From Bog-159 sp035499555 (GTDB taxonomy: Bacteria; Acidobacteriota; Terriglobia; Bryobacterales; Bryobacteraceae): a DNA stretch of 64,000 bases. The notes beneath the pieces were generated by a model, which did not search any database, was not told where the DNA came from, and saw only the letters and a list, made by a program, of their open reading frames with translations. The position numbers and the translations under genes were made by a program. Of the stretch, positions 46,386 through 54,498 are shown piece after piece; position 1 is the stretch's first letter, and every line of letters begins with the position of its first letter. The stretch is taken from the NCBI GenBank assembly GCA_035499555.1, contig DATJYO010000036.1, positions 195,590 through 259,589 of the forward strand, in the 5' to 3' direction.

Positions 46386-48587
46386 TTAGGGCAGCTTGAT
46401 CGCGAATGCAACGCCACCGCCGCGAAGGCCACCCTGCCACGCGGTTCCGAATAAGTTGCCCGACGAGTTGCGGATCACAGCGGCGCGCGGGAAGCCGCCG
46501 TCGGCGCCGCCGGTGAAACTGTAGAGCACGGTTTCGTTTCCAGTGGGATCCAGCTCGAATACGGTACCGAGGTTGGCCGCGCCTCCGGCGCTGGTGGTTC
46601 CATAGAGGTTGCCGGCTGGATCGCGAATAACGCCGGCCAGGGGAGAACCGCCGTCCGCGCCGCCGGTGAAACTGTAGAGCACTGAGTAGTTGCTGGCGGC
46701 ATCCAACCGGAAGACGACGCCCGCGCCTCCTGTGCCACCGGCGCCTGCGGCGCCGTAGAGGTTGCCTGCGGAATCGCGCACGAGGGCCACGGGGTAGGCG
46801 CCATCCGAGCCGCCGGTGAATGAATGCATCACGGTCTCGTTGCCGGTGGTATCCAGATTAAAGATGACACCGACATTGGCGGCGCCGCCGAGGGACGTAG
46901 TGCCGTATAAATTGCCAGCCGGATCCAGGATCACCGGACCGTCGAAGGGATCGCCTCCGTCGGATCCGCCGGTGAAGCTGTACAGCGCGGATTCGTGGCC
47001 CGCGGGGTCAAGTTTAAACACCACACCGGCGTTGTACGCGCCACCCTGGGAAGTTGTGCCATAGATGTTGCCGGCTGCGTCAACTGAGACCGCCGAGTAC
47101 GGTTGTCCGCCATCCGGACCGTTTGTAAAACTGTAAAGCACGCTGTAATTGCCGGCGAAATCGATCTTATAGACAACCCCGGCATTCGAGGAGCCACCCA
47201 GGGCCGCCGTGCCGTAGAGATTGCCGGCTGTGTCGCGGGTGACACCGGCCCAGGGGTTGGCCCCGTCGGCGCCTCCGCCGAAGCTGTGAAGCGGCGTCTC
47301 ATGGCCGCCAGGATCCAGCTTGTAAACAGTCCCACCGCCCACGGTGCCGCCGGTGAAGGTGGTTCCGTACAGGTTTCCCGCGGGGTCGCCGGTGACACCG
47401 CCAATCGGGCCGTCGCCGTCGTCAGGGCGGGGATTGGGAAACGCGTAGAGGGCGGAATACCGATTGGAGGCATCGATTTTGTAAATAAGCCCGCCGTTGG
47501 CGGTAGTGGTCGAGTAAGTCGAGCCGTAGAGATTACCGGCTGAGTCGCGAATGGGTGCGGTGTAAACCTGCTGGTCGCCGAAGGCATGGATCGGTGTGTA
47601 CCTGCCGTTGGCGGCTAGCTGGTAGATTTCTCTAGAAGTGGCGCCGAAGAGATTGCCGGCGGGATCAAGAACCACGCCGGCCCATGGGGAACGCTGGGAA
47701 CTCTGGGAGTTGAAGTTATGAAGGATGGAGTAGGTCTTGTCGGTGTCGAGCTTATAGATCACGCCATACCATTCGAATACGCCGCCTACACTGGTGGTGC
47801 CGTAGAGTTCGCCCGCAGCGCCGCGGGTGACGCCGGACCGCGGATTGCAGCCTTCAGAAAGGGAGAACCGGTACAATACTTCCTCGCCGCCGCCGGGAGG
47901 GACCTTGAATATCACGCCGTAGCCCTGGGTTCCGCCGCCGTAGGTAGTTCCATATAGATTACCGGAAGAATCGCTGACTATACCGGGGTTGGGGTTGGCG
48001 CCGTCGCTGCCGCCGGAGAAGTTATACAGGTTGGTGAGATGGCCGGCGGGGTCCAGTTTAAACACGACGCCGTAGCCGTAGCCGCCATTAGGATCGCCAC
48101 CGTGCGTTGTGGTGCCGTACAGGTTGCCGGCGGCGTCAAGGACGAGTGTTCCGGCGGGATTGCGGCCGTCCGCGTTGCCCGTGAAGCTGTAGAGGACGGT
48201 GAGGTGGGCGCTGGTATCGAACCTGTAAATAGCACCCTGGCCGTAAGCACCGCCGAATTGGGTCACGCCGTAAAAATTGCCGGCGGAATCGGCGGTCAGA
48301 CCGCCGCTCGGCCAGCCGCCGTCTAGCGCGCCAGTGAAACTGTAGAGCAGGGTCTGACGGCCGCTGACATCCAGCTTAAAGATTACTCCCCAGGCGCTGG
48401 TGCCTCCGGTGGCGGCGGTGCCGTACAGATTGCTGGAGGAGTCGAGCAGGAGGGCATTCGGTTGTCCGCCGTCGGGCGGGGCGGTGCCGAAACTGTGCAG
48501 CACCGTTTCCGTAGCGAGAGTTTGGGCCGGGCTGGTGTTTAGCGCCGCCAGTACCGCCAGCCATATGGTGAAGCACAGTTTGGGCAT
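46386..48587 (-). CDS. GloVer tandem-repeat secreted protein 2 (14 repeats)
   Basis: 733 aa. A signal peptide (FTIWLAVLAALNTSPAQ) is followed by 14 repeats built on SFTGGxDGxxPxxGV, GNLYGTTxxGG and GVVFKLDxxGH. The GNLYGT-like core can be counted 14 times, although some units (GNLFGATSREI, GNLYGSTYSTTT) are diverged. It is a propeller-type surface or secreted protein of unknown function, related to the protein at 38045-40255. The CAGGAGAA RBS is immediately upstream of the ATG at 48587. It sits between two copies of the carboxylase 3' end, suggesting that it was inserted there. Confidence 0.88.
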   Translation of the reverse strand: MPKLCFTIWLAVLAALNTSPAQTLATETVLHSFGTAPPDGGQPNALLLDSSSNLYGTAATGGTSAWGVIFKLDVSGRQTLLYSFTGALDGGWPSGGLTADSAGNFYGVTQFGGAYGQGAIYRFDTSAHLTVLYSFTGNADGRNPAGTLVLDAAGNLYGTTTHGGDPNGGYGYGVVFKLDPAGHLTNLYNFSGGSDGANPNPGIVSDSSGNLYGTTYGGGTQGYGVIFKVPPGGGEEVLYRFSLSEGCNPRSGVTRGAAGELYGTTSVGGVFEWYGVIYKLDTDKTYSILHNFNSQSSQRSPWAGVVLDPAGNLFGATSREIYQLAANGRYTPIHAFGDQQVYTAPIRDSAGNLYGSTYSTTTANGGLIYKIDASNRYSALYAFPNPRPDDGDGPIGGVTGDPAGNLYGTTFTGGTVGGGTVYKLDPGGHETPLHSFGGGADGANPWAGVTRDTAGNLYGTAALGGSSNAGVVYKIDFAGNYSVLYSFTNGPDGGQPYSAVSVDAAGNIYGTTSQGGAYNAGVVFKLDPAGHESALYSFTGGSDGGDPFDGPVILDPAGNLYGTTSLGGAANVGVIFNLDTTGNETVMHSFTGGSDGAYPVALVRDSAGNLYGAAGAGGTGGAGVVFRLDAASNYSVLYSFTGGADGGSPLAGVIRDPAGNLYGTTSAGGAANLGTVFELDPTGNETVLYSFTGGADGGFPRAAVIRNSSGNLFGTAWQGGLRGGGVAFAIKLP

Positions 48588-48607
48588 GCCAGTTCTCCTG
48601 CGGAGGA

Positions 48608-48713
48608 TTACAGCGGGATGTTGCCGTGCTTTTTACGGGGGCTGGTATCGACCTTGTTTTCGAGCATGCGGAGGGCGCGGATGACGCGGGGGCGGGTCTC
48701 GCGGGGCTCGATG
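48608..48713 (-). repeat. 106-bp repeat copy B (authentic 3' end of the carboxylase gene)
   Basis: The coding 3' terminus of the acyl-CoA carboxylase beta gene, matched by copy A 2350 bp away in direct orientation with two mismatches. Similarity falls off abruptly just beyond the ATG-reading trinucleotide at 48711-48713. Confidence 0.93.
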
Positions 48714-50149
48714 ACGTCGTCGATGAAGCCGCGCTCGGCGGCGATGAAGGGGTTGGCGAAGCGCTCACGGAATTCGGCGGTCTTCTGGGCGCGCACGGCG
48801 TCGCCGTTGACGGCCTGGGACAGTTCGCGGCGGTAGACGATGTTGACGGCGCCTTCGGGTCCCATGACGGCGATCTCGGCGCTGGGCCAGGCCAGGTTGA
48901 CGTCGGTGCGGATGTGCTTGGAGCCCATCACGCAGTAGGCGCCGCCGTAGGCCTTGCGGGTGATCACGGTGACTTTGGGCACGGTGGCCTCGGCGTAGGC
49001 GTAGAGCAGCTTGGCGCCGTGGCGGATGATGCCACCGAACTCCTGGCCGGTGCCGGGGAGGAAGCCGGGCACGTCTTCAAAGGTCAGGATGGGGATGTTG
49101 AAGGCGTCGCAGAAGCGCACGAAGCGGGCGCCTTTCACGGAGGAATCGATATCCAGGCAGCCGGCGAGGTAGGCGGGCTGATTGGCGACGATGCCCACGG
49201 AGCGGCCCTCGAGGCGGGCGAATCCGACCACGATGTTGCGGGCGAAGTGCTCGTGGACTTCGAAGAATTCGCCGTCATCGACCACGCGGTGGATGACGTC
49301 CTTGATGTCGTAGGGCAGGTTGGACTCGGCGGGCACCAGGGTATCGAGCGCGGGGTCCATGCGATCGGCGGGATCGGCGGCGGGCCGGCGCGGGGGATCG
49401 TCGCGGTTATTCTGGGGCAGGTAGCCGAGCAGCTCGCGGATCATGCGCAGGCATTCGGCGTCGTCGGGCGCGATGAAGTGGCCCACGCCGCTGACGGAGT
49501 TGTGGGTCATGGATCCGCCGAGGCGTTCCTTGGTGACGTCTTCGTGAGTGACGGTCTTGATGACATCGGGGCCGGTGACGAACATGTAGCTGGTGCGATC
49601 GACCATGAAGACGAAGTCGGTGATGGCGGGGGAGTAGACGGCGCCGCCGGCGCAGGGGCCCATGATGGCGGAGATCTGCGGCACGACGCCACTGGCCAGG
49701 GTGTTGCGGAGGAAGATGTCGGCGTAGCCGCCGAGGGACAGGACGCCTTCCTGGATGCGGGCGCCGCCGGAATCGTTGAGGCCGATCAGGGGCGCGCCGT
49801 TTTTCAGCGCGTGGTCCATGATCTTGCAGATCTTCTGGGCGTTGGCCTCGGAGAGGGAGCCGCCGAAGACGGTGAAGTCCTGGGCGAAGACGTAGACGAG
49901 GCGGCCGTCGATGTAGCCATAGCCGGTGACGAAGCCGTCGCCAGGGACGACCTGTTCGTCCATGCCGAAGTCGCGGCAGCGGTGGGCGACGAGCTTGTCG
50001 AGTTCTTCGAAGGTGCCTTCGTCGAGGAGGAGCTCGACGCGTTCGCGGGCGGAGAGCTTACCTTCTTTGTGCTGGCGATTGCGGCGCTCTTCGCCGCCAC
50101 CCTGATCGGCGGCCCGGTGGCGGCGGCGGAGTTCCTGGAGGCGATCCAT
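48608..50149 (-). CDS. pccB: Acyl-CoA (propionyl-type) carboxylase carboxyltransferase beta subunit
   Basis: 513 aa, normal length for the family. N- and C-terminal crotonase-like carboxyltransferase halves are seen: GLNDSGGARIQEGVLSLGGY and IMGPCAGGAVYSPAI in the first, and GFLPGTGQEFGGIIRHGAKL and ITRKAYGGAYCVMGSKH in the second, all acyl-CoA carboxylase hallmarks. It transfers carboxylate from biotin to propionyl- or another acyl-CoA in the cytoplasm. The biotin carboxylase/BCCP gene is not adjacent. The start at 50149 fits MDRLQELRRRH. Its last 106 bp are duplicated downstream of GloVer gene 2. Confidence 0.93.
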   Translation of the reverse strand: MDRLQELRRRHRAADQGGGEERRNRQHKEGKLSARERVELLLDEGTFEELDKLVAHRCRDFGMDEQVVPGDGFVTGYGYIDGRLVYVFAQDFTVFGGSLSEANAQKICKIMDHALKNGAPLIGLNDSGGARIQEGVLSLGGYADIFLRNTLASGVVPQISAIMGPCAGGAVYSPAITDFVFMVDRTSYMFVTGPDVIKTVTHEDVTKERLGGSMTHNSVSGVGHFIAPDDAECLRMIRELLGYLPQNNRDDPPRRPAADPADRMDPALDTLVPAESNLPYDIKDVIHRVVDDGEFFEVHEHFARNIVVGFARLEGRSVGIVANQPAYLAGCLDIDSSVKGARFVRFCDAFNIPILTFEDVPGFLPGTGQEFGGIIRHGAKLLYAYAEATVPKVTVITRKAYGGAYCVMGSKHIRTDVNLAWPSAEIAVMGPEGAVNIVYRRELSQAVNGDAVRAQKTAEFRERFANPFIAAERGFIDDVIEPRETRPRVIRALRMLENKVDTSPRKKHGNIPL

Positions 50150-50244
50150 CCTAATGATTGTAGCTGTTGAGCCGAGCGGACTTAACAAAACTTTACAAAG
50201 GCGATGTGCCCGGGCGGGAGGGATTTCCGTCCATTAGATTTCAG

Positions 50245-51876
50245 ATGCGGAAGTCTCATCGGGCATGGATCGCCTGGGGCGCCGGGAGCGTGCTGGTGGT
50301 GTTGTGCGCGTTGCTGGCGTGGCTGCAGTTCCGCTGGATCGGCGAGATTACGGAAGCGGAACGCAATCGCCTGCACGAGCAATTGCACGCGCGGCTGATG
50401 GCGGTGAGCCGGGCCTTCGACCAGGAACTGGCGGACGCCTGCCGGGCGGCAGCCGAGGGGGCGGACGCAACCGCGCCGGCGCGCCGTTGGTTCCGGCGCA
50501 GCGGGGTGGCCTGGGAGGAGAACGGGAAACTACGCCTGGCGCTGCGAGATGCGGGGACGGGAATGCTGGCGACCGCGGAATGGCCCGCAGAGTGGAACGG
50601 GACGCGCGAGAGCCTCGCCGAACGGAAGCGGCGGGGCGACGGTCCAGGGCGGCCACCGGCACTCGACCCCCGGTTGGTGGTGCTGCCCCGGCTCGCGCGT
50701 CCCGGGGAGGCGCGGGGTGGTCCGGAAGGCGGATGGGTGCTGCTCGAGCCGGATACGGAATATCTGCGCGGAACGGTGGTCCCGCAGTTGGTCCAACGCT
50801 ACCTGGCGGTGGACGGCAGGCTGGAGTACCAGGCGGCGGTGATCGAGAACGGCGCGCCGGCGCCGTTTGCCGCGGATGACTCGGTGGCGCTGTTCGATGT
50901 GCGTCCGGGAGGCATGCGGGGACCGGGTCCGCGCGGCTTGGGAGGACCGCCCGGCGGGCCGCCGCCGCCGGATGCAATTCATGGACGCTGGCGACTGGCG
51001 GTGCGGCACAGCGCCGGATCGCTGGAGGCGCTGGTGGCCGGGACGCGCCGGCGCAACCTGGGCGTGTCGGCCGGCATTCTGCTGCTGATGCTGGCGACCG
51101 GAGCGGTGCTGGCGCGCACGACGCGGCGCGCCCATCAACTGGCGCAGCAGCAGTTGGATTTTGTGGCGGGCGTGTCGCACGAACTGCGCACGCCGCTGAC
51201 CGTGATCCGCACGGCGGCTTACAATCTGCGCGGAAAGCTGGCGCAGCGTCCGGGGCAGGTGGAGTCTTACGGGGCGATGATCCAGGCGGAGAGCGAGAAA
51301 CTGCAGGCGCTGGTGGAGCAGGTGCTGCGGTTCGCCAGCATCGAGTCGGGACACATCGTACGGGTGCGCCAACCGATCGCCATCGATGCGCTGGTGGGCG
51401 CGGAGCTGCGCTTTGAGAGCGGCGTGGCGGGGCAGGAGCTGCGCGTCGAGAAAGAGATCGAACCGGGTCTGCCGCCGGTGCTGGGCGACGGCGTGGCGAT
51501 GCGGCAGGCGGTGCAGAACCTGGTGGACAATGCCATCAAGTACGGCGGCGGCGAGCACGGGTGGATCGGGGTGCGGGCGTGCACGGTGTGGACGGAGCGG
51601 GGCACGGCGGTGGAGATTCGGGTGGCCGATCGGGGCCCGGGGATTCCGCCGGAGGAGCAGCGGCACGTTTTCGAGCCGTTCTTCCGGGGACGGCGCGCGG
51701 TGGCGGACCAGATACACGGCAGCGGATTAGGTTTGAGTCTGACGAAGAAGATCGTGGAGGCACATGGCGGCGAGATTCGCGTCCGGAGCGAGCCGGGCGG
51801 GGGGACTGAATTCATGGTGCGGATTCCAGCCGCGCCGGCGGAGTTAATCAATGAGCCCGCGTATTCTGTTGGTTGA
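50245..51876 (+). CDS. Sensor histidine kinase
   Basis: 543 aa. TM1 is at about residues 9-28 and TM2 at about 272-291, enclosing a ~240-residue periplasmic sensor with a Gly/Pro-rich stretch (GPGPRGLGGPPGGPPPP). The phospho-acceptor is H312 in AGVSHELRTPLTVIR. The kinase domain shows the N box (AVQNLVDNAIKYGG), G1 (DRGPGIPP) and G2 (GSGLGLSL). The signal is unknown. The start at 50245 is chosen because TM1 follows directly. It overlaps the response regulator gene by 26 bp and is divergent from pccB (95 bp apart). Confidence 0.93.
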   Translation: MRKSHRAWIAWGAGSVLVVLCALLAWLQFRWIGEITEAERNRLHEQLHARLMAVSRAFDQELADACRAAAEGADATAPARRWFRRSGVAWEENGKLRLALRDAGTGMLATAEWPAEWNGTRESLAERKRRGDGPGRPPALDPRLVVLPRLARPGEARGGPEGGWVLLEPDTEYLRGTVVPQLVQRYLAVDGRLEYQAAVIENGAPAPFAADDSVALFDVRPGGMRGPGPRGLGGPPGGPPPPDAIHGRWRLAVRHSAGSLEALVAGTRRRNLGVSAGILLLMLATGAVLARTTRRAHQLAQQQLDFVAGVSHELRTPLTVIRTAAYNLRGKLAQRPGQVESYGAMIQAESEKLQALVEQVLRFASIESGHIVRVRQPIAIDALVGAELRFESGVAGQELRVEKEIEPGLPPVLGDGVAMRQAVQNLVDNAIKYGGGEHGWIGVRACTVWTERGTAVEIRVADRGPGIPPEEQRHVFEPFFRGRRAVADQIHGSGLGLSLTKKIVEAHGGEIRVRSEPGGGTEFMVRIPAAPAELINEPAYSVG

Positions 51877-52537
51877 AGACGAACCCGGATTAGTGGTGAC
51901 TCTCTCGGACCTGCTGGCGGCGGAGGGCTACGCGGTGGAGTCGGCCGCGGATGGCGAGAGCGGGCTGCGGCGCGCCCTGAACGAGAATTTCGAACTCATG
52001 ATCCTGGACCTGATGCTGCCCAAGAGGACGGGGTTCGAGGTGTGCCGCAGGTTGCGGCAGATGGGGCGGGACCTGGCGATCCTGATGCTGACGGCGCGCA
52101 CGCAGGTAGTGGACCGGGTGGTGGGGCTGAAACTGGGCGCCGACGATTATCTGATCAAGCCATTCGATCCGGCGGAGCTGCTGGCGCGGGTGGAGGCGCT
52201 GCTGCGCCGCGTGTGGAAAGAGAACCGCACGCCGGTGCGCACGTTCGAGTTCGGGGATGTGCGCGTGGATTTCGAGCGCGCGGAAGTAACCAAAGGCGGA
52301 CGGGCGGTAGGGCTGGCCACCAAGGAGCTGCAACTTCTGCGCTACCTGGTGGACCACCGGGAGCGGGTGGTGCCGCGGGAAGAGATCATGCAGCGGGTGT
52401 GGGAATACAACAGCGAGGCATCGTCGCGCACGATTGACGTACACATCGTCTGGCTGCGGCAGAAGCTCGAGACCACGCCGCAGACGCCGCGCCACATACA
52501 GACGATCCGGGGCAAGGGATACCGGTTCACACCGTAG
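51851..52537 (+). CDS. OmpR/PhoB-family response regulator
   Basis: 228 aa. The receiver has acidic D10/E11, phospho-acceptor D53 (LMILDLMLPK), T81 (LMLTART) and K103 (YLIKPFDP). The C-terminal winged helix is LATKELQLLRYLVDHRERV with TIDVHIVWLRQKLE and the end IRGKGYRF, typical of OmpR proteins. It is the cognate partner of the overlapping histidine kinase. Target genes are not evident; the serine hydrolase downstream (39 bp away) could be one. Confidence 0.95.
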   Translation: MSPRILLVEDEPGLVVTLSDLLAAEGYAVESAADGESGLRRALNENFELMILDLMLPKRTGFEVCRRLRQMGRDLAILMLTARTQVVDRVVGLKLGADDYLIKPFDPAELLARVEALLRRVWKENRTPVRTFEFGDVRVDFERAEVTKGGRAVGLATKELQLLRYLVDHRERVVPREEIMQRVWEYNSEASSRTIDVHIVWLRQKLETTPQTPRHIQTIRGKGYRFTP

Positions 52538-52575
52538 ATCCGGCCACAGGCGCAGGGCCGTGTTAGGGTAGGGAG

Positions 52576-53904
52576 ATGAAAGCCTCCTGGATCTGGGTTG
52601 CCCTGATACCGCTTAGCATGTCCCGCGCCGCCGACGTCGCCGAAATCCGTTCGATCATGACCAGCCGGGTGGAGGCGGGCCGGGCGGTGGGCATGGTCAC
52701 GGGCCTCATCGACGCAAACGGGCGGCAGGTGCTGGCGGCCGGGAAGGTGGCGGAAGAAGGCGCGCGGGCGCCGGACGGCGACACGGTGTACGAGATCGGC
52801 TCGATCACCAAGGTGTTCACTTCGCTGCTGCTGGCGGACATGATCGAGAAGGGCGAGGTGAAGGCCGACGATCCGGTAGCCAAGTATCTGCCGGCCACGG
52901 TCAAGGTGCCGAGCCGGAACGGACGCCAGATTACGCTACTGGATCTGTCGATGCAGATATCCGGGCTGCCGCGGCTGCCGAACAATCTGAAGCCGGCCGA
53001 TCCGGGGAATCCGTACGTGGATTACGACGCAGCCAGGCTTTACGATTTTCTATCGCACTACGAGCTGACGCGGGACCCGGGGGAGAAGTACGAGTACTCG
53101 AACCTGGCGGTGGGCCTGCTGGGTCACGCGCTGGCGCTCCGGGCGGGCATGAGCTACGAGGAACTGCTGCGCAAGCGCATCTTCGAGCCGCTGGGCATGA
53201 CGAGCACCTCGATCACGCTCTCGGAAGATCAGAAGAAGCGCCTGGCGCCGGGGTACAGCGCGTCGCTGCACGCGGTGAAGAACTGGGATTTCGGAGTGCT
53301 GGCGGGCTGCGGCGCGATCCGGTCGACGGTGAACGACATGTTGAAGTTCCTGGCGGCGAACCTGGAACTCACGGATTCGCCGCTGCGGGCCGCGATGCGG
53401 CGCATGCGGTCGGTAGAGAAGGACACAGGCATGCCGGATGTGAAGATCGGCATGGCCTGGCACGTATTCACCAAGTACGATCCGGCGATCTGGTGGCACA
53501 ACGGCGGGACGTACGGCTACCGGTCGTTTGTGGGCTTCATTCCGGAGAAGAAAGAAGGCGTGGTGATCCTGTGCAACACCTTCATGGATAACGACGACCT
53601 GGGAAGTCACATCCTGGACAGCCGCTATCCGGTGGTGCTGATGGAAAAAGAGGCCGCGGTGGATCCGGCCATCCTGGAGCGTTACGTGGGTGAATACGAG
53701 ATGAACCCGACTTTCAAGATCAACGTGACGCGGGAGGGGCCGCGGCTATTCGTGCAGGCGACGGGTCAACCGCGTATCGAGGTATTCGCCAAGTCGGACT
53801 CGGAGTTTTTCTTAAAGGTTGTAAACGCGCAGATCACGTTCGAGAAGGACGGACTGATTCTGCATCAGAACGGGAAAGATCAGAGGGCCAAGAAGACGAA
53901 ATAG
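52576..53904 (+). CDS. Exported serine beta-lactamase-like hydrolase (class C / DD-peptidase fold)
   Basis: 442 aa with a short signal sequence (MKASWIWVALIPLSMSRA). Catalytic S76-x-x-K79 is in EIGSITKVFTSLL, the tyrosine motif is Y174-S-N176 (KYEYSNLAVGLLG), and the third box is HNGGTYGYRS in place of KTG, as in many esterase-like members. The C-terminal ~90 residues form an extra beta domain (VGEYEMNPTFKINVTREG). It could be an esterase, D-amino-peptidase or peptidoglycan-related enzyme; true beta-lactamase activity is not implied. It follows the two-component pair co-directionally. Confidence 0.88.
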   Translation: MKASWIWVALIPLSMSRAADVAEIRSIMTSRVEAGRAVGMVTGLIDANGRQVLAAGKVAEEGARAPDGDTVYEIGSITKVFTSLLLADMIEKGEVKADDPVAKYLPATVKVPSRNGRQITLLDLSMQISGLPRLPNNLKPADPGNPYVDYDAARLYDFLSHYELTRDPGEKYEYSNLAVGLLGHALALRAGMSYEELLRKRIFEPLGMTSTSITLSEDQKKRLAPGYSASLHAVKNWDFGVLAGCGAIRSTVNDMLKFLAANLELTDSPLRAAMRRMRSVEKDTGMPDVKIGMAWHVFTKYDPAIWWHNGGTYGYRSFVGFIPEKKEGVVILCNTFMDNDDLGSHILDSRYPVVLMEKEAAVDPAILERYVGEYEMNPTFKINVTREGPRLFVQATGQPRIEVFAKSDSEFFLKVVNAQITFEKDGLILHQNGKDQRAKKTK

Positions 53905-54498
53905 TGTGTGAGGTGACCCACCCTCACCCACCCAACCGGCCACGCGCGGGATGCTTTACGCACTCAGCGGCAGCGGGTGGAGCAAGGGGAAGACGACGGG
54001 CACCATCGGAATGGCAACCTGAAGCAGGGCGAATAACAGCGCTTCGCGGCTACTGCAGACACAGGGCAAAGTGTCGTTCGAAAAGTAACCCTGACAGGGG
54101 GCCGGCTGATCCGCTAAACAGTAGGCTTTGTGCATAACTGAGCTCGTCTTCCTTCCTCCGAGCAATTCCATCGCCGTTCTTGGAGGGGCTACCGTAGCCC
54201 TCTGGCGCTTACACCTCGATCATGTACTGTTGCACCCGGGCTGTCAACACATTTTTATGACATATTTCAGGAATTCTACGGATGCACTTTTCTCCCGTAG
54301 TTCTAGAGCCAGGATAACCAGGGTACTAGGGATGCATCCGGGGTAAGTTCTAGGGAAACTGCCGATAGCGCCATCGCGGAATGGGCATCGACTTACTAAG
54401 ATAAACAGCTCCGATACGCTTATACTGGATTGTATCCAGAAAGCAGTCCTGGCCATTCATCTCCCGCGCCGTTCGGGAGAACAGGGAGGACAGTGAGT
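53905..54498. other. 594-bp gene-poor region with inverted repeats upstream of the SBBP gene
   Basis: No convincing gene. Short frames on both strands (for example a minus-strand 71-residue frame at 53956-54171) lack RBS support and ordinary composition. Present are CTGGAT-tgt-ATCCAG (54425-54439) overlapping a TATACT hexamer, and the hairpin TCTCCCG-N7-CGGGAGA (54460-54480) just before the RBS AGGGAGGA of the next gene. A minus-strand TTGACA-17-CATGAT sits near 54219-54247 without an obvious gene downstream. Confidence 0.55.

Noticed and set aside
46258..46440. Sixty-codon minus-strand frame over repeat copy A as a gene
   Set aside because: Its similarity is only the duplicated carboxylase C-terminus fused to unrelated upstream sequence, with no RBS.
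53904..54137. 77-codon frame after the serine hydrolase
   Set aside because: Starts with a GTG overlapping the hydrolase stop, no RBS, unlikely Arg/Pro/Cys-rich protein.
53956..54171. 71-codon minus-strand frame (MELLGGRKTSS...) as a small secreted protein
   Set aside because: A hydrophobic C-terminus and a minus-strand TTGACA upstream were tempting, but there is no RBS or family resemblance; left as part of the intergenic description.
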